Positions 10,008 through 18,435 are shown, counted from the stretch's first letter. The stretch is 36,038 bases of DNA from Acidimicrobiales bacterium (GCA_035531755.1 DATKSK010000074.1:1-36038), one strand, 5' to 3'. Numbers and translations are program-made. Notes: generated from the sequence alone by a model not told the origin.

Positions 10008-10211
10008 TTAGAGCTTGCGGACCTTGGTGGCCTGCGGGCCCTTCTGACCCTGCGTCTGCTCGAACTCCACGCGCTCGCCTTCGACGAGCTCGCGGTAGCC
10101 GGTGCCATCGATCGCCGAGAAGTGGACGAACACGTCGGGGGAACCGTCGTCAGGCGTGACGAACCCGTACCCCTTCGTTGCGTTGAACCACTTCACCGTA
10201 CCTTCGGCCAT
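10008..10211 (-). CDS. cspA: Cold-shock protein, CspA family
   Basis: A 67-residue single-stranded nucleic-acid-binding OB-fold protein, acting as RNA chaperone and antiterminator. [20 protein letters not shown] carries RNP1 (KGYGFV); RNP2 is VFVHFSAI; the end [13 protein letters not shown] is typical. Start ATG 10211 follows a GAGG-containing leader. A long upstream non-coding stretch (10212-10576) would suit the long 5' UTR typical of csp mRNAs. A perfect hairpin terminator follows. Confidence 0.97.
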   Translation of the reverse strand: MAEGTVKWFNATKGYGFVTPDDGSPDVFVHFSAIDGTGYRELVEGERVEFEQTQGQKGPQATKVRKL

Positions 10212-10576
10212 CGTTCTTGCCTCGTTTCTCCACGCACGAACACTTGCGGGAGACACGAACGTCAACCGACAACGACGCACGGCCTGCGTGATCCACCGAG
10301 CGCTCGGAAAAGCGTAGCCGACGGCGCCCCGACGTCGAGAGTTCAATGCGAATTCGGCGCCCACCCCGATCGACCGCACCTCGGCGGGGGCCCGGTGGGC
10401 ACCGGGTGCGGGGCCGGGGCGCACCCCCCGGCCGACCGGCGACGGCGGCAACGGCCGCCCGCGACGCAGGGTGCTCGGCCGGCACGGCCGGTGCGTGGTC
10501 CCCCGTCGACGGGACCAGGGGTGCCCGCACCGGCGGGGGCGGGGCCGGTGCTCGTGCCGAGGACGCCCCGGGAACG
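10212..10576. other. Non-coding interval upstream of cspA
   Basis: About 365 nt without a supported gene. Next to cspA it presumably holds its promoter and leader on the minus strand; a TACGCT hexamer around 10312-10317 fits a weak TAnnnT -10, without a convincing -35. The rest is GC-rich sequence with frames open by composition only. Confidence 0.4.
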
Positions 10577-10610
10577 GATCGAGGGGGCGCCCAGAGGCGC
10601 CCCCTCGATC
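10577..10610 (-). terminator. 14-bp perfect-stem hairpin ending the anti-16S-leader unit
   Basis: GATCGAGGGGGCGC (10577-10590), loop CCAGAG, then the exact complement (10597-10610). It abuts the TGA at 10609-10611 on the minus strand, and a few T residues follow in that direction (CCGTTCC). It fits an intrinsic terminator for a minus-strand transcript. Confidence 0.7.
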
Positions 10611-10792
10611 ACAGTGATGCTGGAAAGGCACCGAGCCTCCGTACCTCGCCGGGCGGGACGAGTTCCCGGCCGGAGGGCTCAGCGGGTGTCTGGCTGAGAT
10701 TCGCCAGGTAGTCCAGCGAGCCGCCTCAGCGGCCAGCCACCTCCAGGGTCCCCAATTGATCACTACTCAGTTGGACCACCTCCTTTCTCTGG
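10577..10792 (-). ncRNA. Candidate short transcription unit with an extended anti-16S leader; small RNA or sORF
   Basis: On the minus strand, AGAAAGGAGGTGGTCC lies at about 10788-10773. It differs by one base from the full complement of an actinobacterial 16S rRNA tail (GGATCACCTCCTTTCT). TACGAT just upstream (10805-10800) fits a -10 with a start near 10792. A second GGAGGTGG occurs ~36 nt downstream. The unit ends in a 14-bp perfect-stem hairpin (10577-10610). A frame beginning at CTG 10770, 8 nt after GGAGG, runs 53 codons to TGA 10609-10611, exactly at the hairpin base, but has an in-frame TGA at codon 15 (10726-10728). GTG 10763 opens another frame that runs through the hairpin. Third-position GC is lower than in neighbouring genes, so coding is unproven. 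I do not recognise the family. Confidence 0.45.
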
Positions 10793-10945
10793 TGCGCACA
10801 TCGTACCGATCCGCGCGGGCGTCGGAGCGTCTTCGAGCCATGTTCACCCGTTCTTCACACACCGGCCGCGACGACCCTGGCGGGGGCGTCGGAGCGTCCT
10901 GGCGGCGGGTCGTGCGGGGCCGGGACCTCCGCTACCGTCGAGCCG

Positions 10946-13024
10946 GTGCCGGGCCCCACCGACGTCGCGCAGGCTCTGGCGGCGGTGACCGCCGCCCTCC
11001 CCGGTGGGGGCGAGGACAGACCCGGCCAGCTGGCCATGGCGGAGGCGGTGGGCCGGGCTGTCGACGAGCACCGGCACCTCGTCGTGGCGGCGGGGACCGG
11101 CACCGGGAAGTCCCTGGCCTACCTGGTCCCGGCGGCGCTGTCGGGCCGCCGGGTGGTCGTGGCCACCGCCACCAAGGCCCTCCAGGACCAACTGGCCACC
11201 AAGGACCTCCCCCTGGTGGCCGACGCCCTGGCGGGCTCCGCGCCGCTGCGGGTGGCGGTGCTCAAGGGGCGTTCCAATTACCTGTGCCGCCAGCGTGCCA
11301 CCGAGGTGGGCGGCGCCGTGGAGGAGCCCGGCCTCGCCGGCATGGCCCTGTTCGACGCCGACGAGGCCTCGGGGTCCGGGCGCCACCACGACGACGGCGG
11401 CGCACCGACGACGGTCGACATCGGGCGGCTGGGCGGCCAGCTGCGGCGCCTCATCGCCTGGGCCGCCACGTCGGAGACCGGGGACCGTGCCGAGCTCGAC
11501 TTCGAGCCCCAGGCCCGCGCCTGGGCGGCGTTGTCGGTGTCGGCGCGCGAGTGCCCGGGCGCCTTCCGGTGCCCGTCGGGGACGATCTGCTTCGCCGAAC
11601 AGGCGCGCGAGCGCGCCGCGGGCGCCGACATCGTCGTGGTGAACACGCACCTCTACGCCACCCACGTCGCCAGCGACGGCGCCGTGCTCCCCGAGCACGA
11701 CGTGGTGGTGCTCGACGAGGCCCACGCCGTCGAGGACACCATGACCACGGCACTGGGCGTCGAGCTCACGGCCGGGCGGCTGCGCGCCATGGCGCAGAGC
11801 ACGCGGGGGCTGGTCGGTGACGACGACGTCGGCTTCGCCGACGGCGTCGCCGACGCCGCGGACAGACTCGAGGCGGTCCTGACGCCGCGTACGGGGCGGC
11901 GCGTGCTGAACGGCGCCCGTGGCGCGCCGGATACCGCAGCCGACGAGGAGCTCCTGGCCGTGCTCGGTCTCGCCCGGGGACGGCTCGACGCGTTGGTGGG
12001 CGCGCTGCGGCGGGCCGAGGACGGCGGCGGCGACACCGACGAGGGCGCACGCCGGAACCGGGCCGTCGTGGCCGCAGGGCACCTGGTCGAGGAGCTGGGG
12101 GCGGTGGCCGCCTCCGGGGACGAGCAGGTGGCCTGGGTGGAGGCATCGGGGCCGTCGGGTCGCATCCCGGTCCTGCGGGTGGCGCCCGTCGAGGTGGGCC
12201 CGCTGCTGGCCCAGCGCCTGTGGCCGACCGTGACCGCCGTGCTGACGTCGGCGACGGTGCCCCCGCAGCTGCGCGAGCGCCTCGGCCTGCCCGCCGACGC
12301 CACCGACCAGCTCGACGTGGGGAGCCCCTTCCCGTACCGGACGTGCGCGCTGCTCTACTGCGCGGCCCACCTCCCCGACCCGCGCCGTCCGGGGGCCGCC
12401 GACGCCGTGCACCAGGAGCTGCGCACCCTGATAACGGCGGCCGGCGGCCGGACCCTGGCGCTGTTCACGAGCTGGCGGGCCATGCACGCCGCCGCGGACG
12501 CCCTGCGCCCCGTGCTGCCGTTCCGCGTGCTGACCCAGAGCGACCTGCCCAAGGCCCGGCTCGTGGACGCGTTCACGGCGGAGCACGGCGCGTGCCTGTT
12601 CGCCACCATGTCGTTCTGGCAAGGCGTCGACGTGCCCGGTCCCACACTGTCGCTCGTGACCCTCGACAAGCTCCCGTTCCCCCGCCCCGACGACCCGCTG
12701 CTGCAGGCCCGCCGCGAGCGGGCCGGGGAGGCGGCCTTCCGCGCCGTCGACCTGCCGCGGGCGGCGACGCTGCTCGCCCAGGGGGCGGGACGGCTCATCC
12801 GGTCGTCCACGGACACGGGCGTGGTGGCGGTCCTCGACTCCCGCCTGGCCACGGCGCGCTACCGGCAGGCGCTGCTCGAGGGGTTCCCCCCCATGCGGCG
12901 CACGATCGACCACGAAGAGGTCGTCGCCTTCCTGGCCGCCGCAGCCGAGCGTGCCGGGGGCGCCGGGGGCGCCGGGGACCAGAGGGGCGCCGGGCGCCGC
13001 CAGGACGCCACACCGGACGACTGA
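10946..13024 (+). CDS. dinG: DinG/XPD-family Fe-S ATP-dependent DNA helicase
   Basis: Superfamily 2, XPD-like 5'-3' helicase thought to resolve R-loops, D-loops and damaged forks. From GTG 10946 the protein is 692 residues. Walker A GTGTGKS is at 50-56, the DEAH box at 257-260, and QGAGRLIRSS near the end is motif VI. Four cysteines fitting the 4Fe-4S cluster are Cys114, Cys203, Cys209 and Cys215, between motifs Ia and II as in the family. There is no N-terminal exonuclease domain, so it resembles the helicase-only DinG/YoaA form. The C-terminus is a Gly/Ala low-complexity tail from 9-bp repeats. It is a lone plus-strand gene between minus-strand units. Confidence 0.93.
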   Translation: MPGPTDVAQALAAVTAALPGGGEDRPGQLAMAEAVGRAVDEHRHLVVAAGTGTGKSLAYLVPAALSGRRVVVATATKALQDQLATKDLPLVADALAGSAPLRVAVLKGRSNYLCRQRATEVGGAVEEPGLAGMALFDADEASGSGRHHDDGGAPTTVDIGRLGGQLRRLIAWAATSETGDRAELDFEPQARAWAALSVSARECPGAFRCPSGTICFAEQARERAAGADIVVVNTHLYATHVASDGAVLPEHDVVVLDEAHAVEDTMTTALGVELTAGRLRAMAQSTRGLVGDDDVGFADGVADAADRLEAVLTPRTGRRVLNGARGAPDTAADEELLAVLGLARGRLDALVGALRRAEDGGGDTDEGARRNRAVVAAGHLVEELGAVAASGDEQVAWVEASGPSGRIPVLRVAPVEVGPLLAQRLWPTVTAVLTSATVPPQLRERLGLPADATDQLDVGSPFPYRTCALLYCAAHLPDPRRPGAADAVHQELRTLITAAGGRTLALFTSWRAMHAAADALRPVLPFRVLTQSDLPKARLVDAFTAEHGACLFATMSFWQGVDVPGPTLSLVTLDKLPFPRPDDPLLQARRERAGEAAFRAVDLPRAATLLAQGAGRLIRSSTDTGVVAVLDSRLATARYRQALLEGFPPMRRTIDHEEVVAFLAAAAERAGGAGGAGDQRGAGRRQDATPDD
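12953..12978. repeat. 9-bp repeat (GCCGGGGGC) at the dinG 3' end
   Basis: Two perfect copies and a partial third encode AGGAGGAG in the extreme C-terminal tail of the helicase. Confidence 0.7.
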
Positions 13025-13103
13025 CGCCGCCGACGAACTGCGCGTCCGGGCCCACCGGGCCGAGCCGGACGGGCCGGTGACCCGCACATCGACCGTCGCG
13101 CCC

Positions 13104-13147
13104 GTCGCCTCACGGGGCGCGTCGCCTCACGGGGCGCGTCGCCTCAC
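13104..13147. repeat. 17-bp tandem repeat reaching the stop codon of the ABM gene
   Basis: GTCGCCTCACGGGGCGC is repeated exactly at 13104-13120 and 13121-13137, with ten more matching bases to 13147. The last partial copy contains the TGA (13144-13146) of the minus-strand ABM-family gene. The 17-bp unit is not a multiple of three and lies mostly outside coding sequence, in the dinG/ABM convergent gap. Confidence 0.93.
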
Positions 13148-13458
13148 GACGGTGTCATCTCCTCCAGGACGGTCAGGTCGACGAACTCGGGAGGGCCGTC
13201 GAAGATCTCCGCCATCGTCGCCCGGGCTTCCGCGAGCCCTTCCTGGCGGCGCGGGTCGTTCTCGCGTGCCCGGGCGTGCTCCTCGCTCTCGAACACGACC
13301 ATCATGTACACCTTGCCGGGGTCGTTCTGGTCCTGCATGGCCGTCGAGCGCAGCAGGCCCGAACCCGGTTGTTCGATCGCCTTCAACTGCTCGACCAACC
13401 GTGGCAGGTCGCCCTCCCTACCCGGCTTCAGACGCGTCGTGATGAGCTGAGCCCACAT
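13144..13458 (-). CDS. ABM-family (antibiotic biosynthesis monooxygenase-like) dimeric alpha-beta barrel protein
   Basis: A 104-residue protein starting MWAQLITTRLKPGREGDLPRL, with KVYMMVVFESEEHARARE in the middle and a final strand PEFVDLTVLEEM. The alternating strand-helix pattern and length match the ABM/dimeric ferredoxin-like barrel superfamily. Members include heme-degrading and quinone-forming monooxygenases and many of unknown role, so no substrate is assigned. ATG 13458 has GGAGGG 10 nt upstream. An imperfect dyad (13472-13494) lies directly over the leader. It follows era on the same strand after 104 nt. Confidence 0.7.
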   Translation of the reverse strand: MWAQLITTRLKPGREGDLPRLVEQLKAIEQPGSGLLRSTAMQDQNDPGKVYMMVVFESEEHARARENDPRRQEGLAEARATMAEIFDGPPEFVDLTVLEEMTPS

Positions 13459-13471
13459 GCGGGAAACCCTC

Positions 13472-13494
13472 CGTTCGCCGATGAACGCCGAACG
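13472..13494. promoter_or_regulatory. Imperfect 9-bp dyad upstream of the ABM gene, possible operator
   Basis: CGTTCGCCG, ATGAA, CGCCGAACG: the arms pair at 8 of 9 positions. The dyad sits 14-36 nt upstream of the ATG, where a repressor could block the promoter or ribosome binding site. No known regulator motif is recognised. Confidence 0.35.
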
Positions 13495-13562
13495 TTAGTG
13501 CGCAACGCCGGGGCTCGCGGGCCGTCCCGAAGGCTGGCGGGCGCGGGTGAGCGCCTTCCACA

Positions 13563-14621
13563 TCAGTAGCCGAATCGCTCGATGACGTCGGGCCGTTGCT
13601 GCCAGCGCTTCTCGACGCGCACCCGCAGCTCGATGTAGGCGCCCGGGGGCAGCTGCTTGCGCACCGCCGTGCCGACCTCCTTGAGCATGGCGCCACCCTT
13701 GCCGATGACCATCCCCTTCTGCGAGTCCCGCTCGACGATGATGTCGATGCGGACGCGCGGCCATTCCCACTCGGCCACGCGACAGGCGATCGAGTGCGGG
13801 AGCTCCTCGCGCACGTGGGCCAGGAGCTGCTCGCGCACGAGCTCGGCCACCCAGAACGCCTCGGAGACGTCGGAGACCATGTCCTCGGGGAAGTAGGGCG
13901 GGCCCTCGGGCAGCCGGCAGAGGACCGAGTCGACGAGGGCGTCGACGCCCTTGCCGGTGACGGCCGACAGGGGGAAGAACTCGGCGCCGGCGTCGGCGCC
14001 GCCGTGACCCTCGATGACCTCGCTCGCCCCGGCCAGCCGTTCGAGGACCTGCGCGTCCGAGGCGAGGTCGACCTTGTTGACGACGACGAGCAGCTGCGAG
14101 AGCGGCCCGGCGCCACCCGGTGCGGGCCGCGCCGCGCACGTGGCCGCGGCCCGTTCGAGCACGAGGCGGTCCCCGGGGCCGATCGCCGCGGTGGCGTCGA
14201 GGACGGGCACCACCACGTCGATGTCGCCGAGCGCCTCGGCCACCTGTTCGTTCAGGCGCTTGCCGAGGGCGGTGCGGGGGCGGTGCAACCCGGGGGTGTC
14301 GACGAACACGGCCTGCACCCCGGGGCGGTGCAGTACGCCGCGCACCGAACGGCGCGTCGTGTTGGGCCGGGGCGAGGTGATGGTGACCTTGGTGCCGAGG
14401 ACGCAGTTGACGAGCGTCGACTTCCCGACGTTGGGGCGGCCCACCACCGTCACGAACCCGGATCGAAGCGGCGCCGCGCCGGGGGCCCCGACCCCCCCAT
14501 CCGGTGCGCCTCCGGGACTCGGTCCGCCCGGTCCGCCCGGTCCGCCCGATTCGCCGTCGTCGGGCGTGGGGACCCGGTGCTCGCTCCCGGGCACGGGGGG
14601 CTCAGCCCCCGCCGTCGTCAT
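13563..14621 (-). CDS. era: GTPase Era, ribosome assembly
   Basis: A GTPase that binds the 3' end of 16S rRNA and assists 30S maturation. G1 GRPNVGKST is at 61-69, the effector segment SPRPNTTRR follows, DTPG is near 109 and NKVD at 182-185. A C-terminal KH domain contains GMVIGKGGAMLKEVG. At 352 residues it is longer than most Era proteins (~300), because of a ~52-residue Pro/Gly-rich leader containing repeated GGP and a small insertion before NKVD. ATG 14621 overlaps the last 20 nt of the upstream CorC-type gene, implying coupling. A later in-frame start would remove the leader, but no well-placed one is evident. Confidence 0.95.
   Translation of the reverse strand: MTTAGAEPPVPGSEHRVPTPDDGESGGPGGPGGPSPGGAPDGGVGAPGAAPLRSGFVTVVGRPNVGKSTLVNCVLGTKVTITSPRPNTTRRSVRGVLHRPGVQAVFVDTPGLHRPRTALGKRLNEQVAEALGDIDVVVPVLDATAAIGPGDRLVLERAAATCAARPAPGGAGPLSQLLVVVNKVDLASDAQVLERLAGASEVIEGHGGADAGAEFFPLSAVTGKGVDALVDSVLCRLPEGPPYFPEDMVSDVSEAFWVAELVREQLLAHVREELPHSIACRVAEWEWPRVRIDIIVERDSQKGMVIGKGGAMLKEVGTAVRKQLPPGAYIELRVRVEKRWQQRPDVIERFGY
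14521..14547. repeat. 9-bp triplicate in the era 5' region
   Basis: GGTCCGCCC is repeated perfectly three times and encodes GGP repeats within the Gly/Pro-rich N-terminal leader of Era. Confidence 0.85.
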
Positions 14622-15930
14622 CGCCGCGGTGCGTGCCGTGCGACGCCCCGGACGCCAGGGGCGTGATGCGGATCCTCCCGATGCGATGGCCCTGCACCTT
14701 CTCGGCCATCAGGCGCACCCCGTCGACCTCGACCGCCTCGCCCTCGACCGGCACCCGGCCCAGGACGTTGAACAGCAGGCCGCCCACGGTGTCCCAGTCG
14801 CCCTCCGGGAGCTCGGCGTGGAGGAGCTCGTTGAGCTCGTCCACCGGGAGCCGGGCCGTGACCGACACCTCGCCGTCCCCCATGGGCTGCACCGGGGGGT
14901 CCTCCACGTCGTACTCGTCGACGATCTCCCCCACCAGCTCCTCGATGAGGTCCTCGAGCGTCACCAGGCCGGCGGTACCCCCGTACTCGTCCACCACGAT
15001 CGCCTGGTGGAACTTCTTCTCCTGCATCTCGCGCATGAGGCGCGACACGCGCTTGGTCTCGGGCACGAAGTGCGCGGGGCGGACGAGCTCCCGAACGGGC
15101 CGGGTGCCCTGATCGTCGCGCTCGGCGCGGATGAGGTCCTTGGCATACGCGATGCCCACGACGTCGTCGACGTTGCCGGCGTAGACCGGCAGCCGGGAGA
15201 ACCCGGCCGCCATGGCCACGCCGAGCGCCTCGGACACCGCCATGTCGGCCTCGACGGCCCGCATGTCGGGGCGCGGCACCATGACCTCACGCACGATGGT
15301 GTCCCCGAACTCGATGATGGAGTGGATGAGCTCGCGTTCCTGGGTCTCGATGACCTCGTCCTGCATGGCGACGTCGGCCATGGCGAGCAGCTCGGACTCG
15401 CTCACGCCCGCCCCCCGGCGGTGGCGCGGGCCGGTGAGCAGGAGGTTGGCCAGGCCGATCAGCCAGTTGGAGATCACACGGACCGGCGGGAAGTGCACGA
15501 GGGCCGACACGACGGGGGCGGCCAGCAAGGCGGAACGCTCCGGGTTGTACACCGCCCAGTTCTTCGGGAGCGCCTCGGCCAGCACGAAGATGACCACCAC
15601 TTCGAACACCGTGGCGGCCACGACGCCGAGCGCCCCGAAGAGCCGGTTCGCCAGGATGCCGACGAGGGTGGCGGTGACCAGCTGGCACACGAGGACCAGG
15701 AGCAGGATGGGGTTCAGGAAGGCCTGGGGGTCCTCGACCAGCCGGGCCAGGCGAGATGCCCCGCGCCGTTTCTCGTCGCTCAGGGCCAGCGCCTTGGCCC
15801 GGCTGGTGCGGACGAGGGCGGTCTCGGCGAGCGCCAGGACGGCGGCCGCCACGAGCAGCACGACCACGACGACGATGATGACGACGTCGGCGGTGCCGAA
15901 ACGTTGCGTCAGGAGCACCGGCGGGGTCAC
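14602..15930 (-). CDS. HlyC/CorC-type transporter-like membrane protein with CBS domains
   Basis: A CNNM/CorC-family membrane protein; members are linked to Mg2+/Co2+ efflux, but function varies. From GTG 15930 (442 residues), an N-terminal DUF21-type membrane domain has three to four hydrophobic stretches (e.g. VVIIVVVVVLLVAAAVLALA). Two CBS motifs follow (VMVPRPDMRAVEADM...GFSRLPVYAG; HQAIVVDEYGGTAGLVTLED). A C-terminal CorC_HlyC domain ends in GLLFNVLGRVPVEGE. The start lies 11 nt after the ybeY stop. The genes around it (ybeY, era) are its usual partners. Open sequence further upstream would cross ybeY and is not used. Confidence 0.9.
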   Translation of the reverse strand: MTPPVLLTQRFGTADVVIIVVVVVLLVAAAVLALAETALVRTSRAKALALSDEKRRGASRLARLVEDPQAFLNPILLLVLVCQLVTATLVGILANRLFGALGVVAATVFEVVVIFVLAEALPKNWAVYNPERSALLAAPVVSALVHFPPVRVISNWLIGLANLLLTGPRHRRGAGVSESELLAMADVAMQDEVIETQERELIHSIIEFGDTIVREVMVPRPDMRAVEADMAVSEALGVAMAAGFSRLPVYAGNVDDVVGIAYAKDLIRAERDDQGTRPVRELVRPAHFVPETKRVSRLMREMQEKKFHQAIVVDEYGGTAGLVTLEDLIEELVGEIVDEYDVEDPPVQPMGDGEVSVTARLPVDELNELLHAELPEGDWDTVGGLLFNVLGRVPVEGEAVEVDGVRLMAEKVQGHRIGRIRITPLASGASHGTHRGDDDGGG

Positions 15931-15941
15931 GGTGATCCCCG

Positions 15942-16454
15942 TCAGGACGCGGGCCGGTAGAAGCGAGCCAGGAGCTCGCGCTCGCGGCGCTCCATCTTCT
16001 CGGCCTCCTCGTCCATGCCGTGGTCCATGCCGACGAGGTGCAGCAGCCCGTGCACCACGAGCAGCGCCACCTCGTCGTCGAAGCTCACGCCGTGGTCGAC
16101 GGCGTTGCGCGCCGCCACCGACGGGCACACCACGACGTCGCCCAGCAGCAGCGGGATGTCGGACTCGTCGGACGACAGGCCACCGCCGGGACCGGTACCG
16201 CCCTCGTCGGGCGAGCGGCCGCCGTAGTCGCGCTCCTCGTCGATCGGGAAGGCGAGCACGTCGGTCGGGCCCTCCTCGCCGAGGAAGCGCTCGCGCAGCT
16301 CGGCGATGGTGGGCTCGTCGACGAACAGGAGCGACACCTCGACGTCCTCCTTGACCCCCTGCGCCCCGAGGACCGCCCGGGCGAGGGTCGCCCAGCGGGC
16401 GATGTCGATCGTCCGCTCGGACTGCTCGTCGGCAGCGAAGACGTCAACCACCAT
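15942..16454 (-). CDS. ybeY: Endoribonuclease YbeY (rRNA maturation factor)
   Basis: Zinc-dependent endoribonuclease for 16S rRNA 3'-end maturation and quality control. The signature H-x3-H-x5-H is present as HGLLHLVGMDH (His135, His139, His145), and PTDVLAFPIDE is also typical. A Gly/Ser-rich loop at about residues 80-98 is longer than usual. ATG 16454, preceded by GGAGGG, gives 170 residues and overlaps the last 11 nt of phoH; a longer frame to 16502 is less likely. Confidence 0.93.
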   Translation of the reverse strand: MVVDVFAADEQSERTIDIARWATLARAVLGAQGVKEDVEVSLLFVDEPTIAELRERFLGEEGPTDVLAFPIDEERDYGGRSPDEGGTGPGGGLSSDESDIPLLLGDVVVCPSVAARNAVDHGVSFDDEVALLVVHGLLHLVGMDHGMDEEAEKMERRERELLARFYRPAS

Positions 16455-17511
16455 CGGGCTGCCCTCCGCGCGGCCCGCGCCCGGGGCGCGACGGCCGGCC
16501 ACCGCCGGCCGCCGCGCGGGGGGCGTGGGTCGTGCTGGCGTGCACCGTGCCGCTGGCGACGTCGGCGCGCTCGTAGGCGGACACGATGTCGGCCACGATG
16601 CGGGCCCGCACCACGTCGCGCTGGGTGAGGTGCACGAACGCCACGCCCGGCACCGACCCCAGGACGATCTCGAGCCCGGGCAGACCGGATCGCCCGCCGG
16701 GAACGTCGATCTGCGTGACGTCGCCCGTCACGACCACCTTCGACCCGAAACCGATGCGCGTGAGGAACATCTTCATCTGCTCCGGCGTCGTGTTCTGGGC
16801 CTCGTCGAGGATGATGAAACTGCGATTGAGGGTGCGGCCCCGCATGAAGGCGAGCGGCGCCACCTCGATGGTCCCCCGCTCCAGGAGCCGCTGGGCACCC
16901 TCGGGGCCCAGGAGGTCGTAGAGCGCGTCGTAGAGGGGCCGGAGGTAGGGGTCGACCTTGGCCATGATGTCGCCGGGCAGGAAGCCGAGGCGCTCGCCGG
17001 CCTCCACGGCGGGTCGGGTCAGGATGATGCGGTCGACCTCGCGCGCCTGGAGCGCCTGCACGGCCAGCGCCACGGCGAGATACGACTTCCCGGTCCCCGC
17101 CGGGCCGATGCCGAAGGTCACCACGCTGGCAGCGATGGCGTCGGTGTAGCGCTTCTGGCCGGCGGTCTTGGGCCGGACGGTGCGACCGCGCGCCGAGCGC
17201 AGGACCTCCGTGGTCATGACCTCCGCCGGGCTGACGTCGTCCTTGACCATGGTGATGGTCCGGTCGACGTCGGCGGCGTCGAGGCGCTGGCCCTGCTCGA
17301 GGAGCATGACGAGCTCGTCGAAGAGCCGTCCCACCCGCTCGGCGTCCTCGCCCTCGATGGAGATCTCGTTGCCCCGCACCACGATGCGGGACCCGTGGAA
17401 CGCCTGCTCGATCAGCCGGAGCAGCTCGTCTCGCTGGCCGAGCAGGCCCACCATGAGGTGGTTACCGGGGACGAGGATCTTGACCTGGGTGGACGACACT
17501 GGCGTTCTCAC
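16444..17511 (-). CDS. phoH: PhoH-like ATPase
   Basis: P-loop ATPase of the PhoH family, commonly next to ybeY and implicated in RNA metabolism. The 355 residues have Walker A GPAGTGKS at 136-143, [17 protein letters not shown], and Walker [10 protein letters not shown], with an N-terminal KH-like region. The C-terminal ~30 residues are Ala/Gly/Pro-rich and overlap the ybeY start. Translation may begin at GTG 17511 or at GTG 17499 ([11 protein letters not shown]). Confidence 0.93.
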   Translation of the reverse strand: MRTPVSSTQVKILVPGNHLMVGLLGQRDELLRLIEQAFHGSRIVVRGNEISIEGEDAERVGRLFDELVMLLEQGQRLDAADVDRTITMVKDDVSPAEVMTTEVLRSARGRTVRPKTAGQKRYTDAIAASVVTFGIGPAGTGKSYLAVALAVQALQAREVDRIILTRPAVEAGERLGFLPGDIMAKVDPYLRPLYDALYDLLGPEGAQRLLERGTIEVAPLAFMRGRTLNRSFIILDEAQNTTPEQMKMFLTRIGFGSKVVVTGDVTQIDVPGGRSGLPGLEIVLGSVPGVAFVHLTQRDVVRARIVADIVSAYERADVASGTVHASTTHAPRAAAGGGRPSRPGRGPRGGQPDGG

Positions 17512-17600
17512 CCGAGGCTACCAGGGGGCCCGGCCGGTCCCGCCGGACGCCGGGTCACCCACGGGGCGGACGCCGGGCGGTTCGGGGCAGCCGGCAGCGC

Positions 17601-17963
17601 TCAGCCCGGCGGCCAGGCCAACCGGCGGCCGCCGATGACGTGCAGGTGGAGGTGGGGCACGGAATTCGACGCGTCCTCGCCCACGTTGAACAGGAGCCGG
17701 TAGCCGCGCTCGGCGATCCCCTCGGACTCGGCCACCTGGCGCGCCGCCACCAACAGGTCGGCGAGCACGGTGCCGTCGTCGGGACCGAGCACCGAGGCGT
17801 CATCGATGTGGCGGCGGGGCACGACCAGCACGTGCACGGGGGCCTGCGGGTTGATGTCGCGGAACGCCACGGCGTGCTCCGTGCGGTGCAGAACCTGCGC
17901 AGGGATCTCACCGCGCACGATGCGGCAGAAGAGGCAGTCGGCGGTAGCGGCGCTGTCGCTCAC
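17601..17963 (-). CDS. HIT-family protein (HinT-like nucleotide hydrolase)
   Basis: A 120-residue histidine-triad protein; the family hydrolyses purine nucleoside phosphoramidates and adenylates. CLFCRIVRGEIP carries the CxxC that often pairs with histidines for zinc, and the triad HLHLHV is at 104-109 after NVGEDASNSVP. It lies 89 nt downstream of phoH in transcription terms, on the same strand. Confidence 0.92.
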   Translation of the reverse strand: MSDSAATADCLFCRIVRGEIPAQVLHRTEHAVAFRDINPQAPVHVLVVPRRHIDDASVLGPDDGTVLADLLVAARQVAESEGIAERGYRLLFNVGEDASNSVPHLHLHVIGGRRLAWPPG

Positions 17964-18020
17964 CGCGCGCTCACCGACGCCCCGGCCGGCGCGCGGCGCG
18001 CCGCACCCGGACGGGCGGCG

Positions 18021-18272
18021 TCACGACCGTGCCTCGCCGCCGTGCGCCGCGGTCGACCCCTTCACCTCCGGGTAGAGGTGCTCGAGGCTGCCGGGCTCGA
18101 TGCGGCAGGTCTCGATGAAGACGTCGACGTCGTCGGCCTTCAGTCGGATGACGCGCCCGAACTTGAAGGCGGGCAGCGACCCCTCGTCGATGAAGCGGTA
18201 GAGGCTGCGCAGCGTCACGCCGAGGTGCTCGGCCGCATCCTTCGTACTCATCCACCGGATCTGTTCGCTCAC
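18021..18272 (-). CDS. Small excisionase-type (HTH_17) DNA-binding protein
   Basis: An 83-residue protein from GTG 18272 with GGAG about 9 nt upstream. MSTKDAAEHLGVTLRSLYRF and the wing KFGRVIRLKADDVDVFIE form a MerR/excisionase-like winged helix-turn-helix. Such proteins are often chromosomal regulators in actinobacteria; nothing nearby indicates a prophage, so an excision role is unlikely. The C-terminal 25 residues (EPGSLEHLYPEVKG) are not recognised. Its target is unknown. Confidence 0.8.
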   Translation of the reverse strand: MSEQIRWMSTKDAAEHLGVTLRSLYRFIDEGSLPAFKFGRVIRLKADDVDVFIETCRIEPGSLEHLYPEVKGSTAAHGGEARS

Positions 18273-18435
18273 GACGTCTCCATGCCGGTGGTCACCGCCG
18301 CGCACCGTGCACCGTCATGTTATCCGGTGCCCTTCGCGTGTCCGCCGCACGGCGCGTGCCGACAGGACCGAGTGCCGTGGGTGACGAGCCTCGGGCGGGG
18401 CCGTGGCGTCCGCCCTGACGGGAGCGTCAGATGAC

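Noticed and set aside
6388-10011. A 1207-codon open frame on the plus strand opposite mgtA and uppS
   Set aside because: It is antisense to well-supported genes and has low-complexity Arg/Gly/His-rich composition, as expected for the complement of GC-rich codons.
10726-10728. In-frame TGA as a selenocysteine codon
   Set aside because: No bacterial SECIS-like hairpin with a convincing apical loop could be recognised right after it, and nothing around it suggests a selenoprotein. Kept only as an open question.
10008-10763. A Trp-rich frame (GTG 10763) running continuously into cspA as one 251-residue protein
   Set aside because: It passes through a strong terminator hairpin and non-coding sequence before cspA; CspA proteins are ~67 residues and have their own start at 10211.
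10771-10790. Fragment of a 16S rRNA gene (TTGGACCACCTCCTTTCT on plus)
   Set aside because: The similarity stops at about 18 nt; flanking sequence does not resemble 16S helix 44/45 or the ITS. It reads better as an extended SD on minus.
18021-18272. Phage excisionase / integrated element
   Set aside because: No integrase, att-like repeat or phage gene nearby; excisionase-type HTH proteins are common chromosomal regulators.
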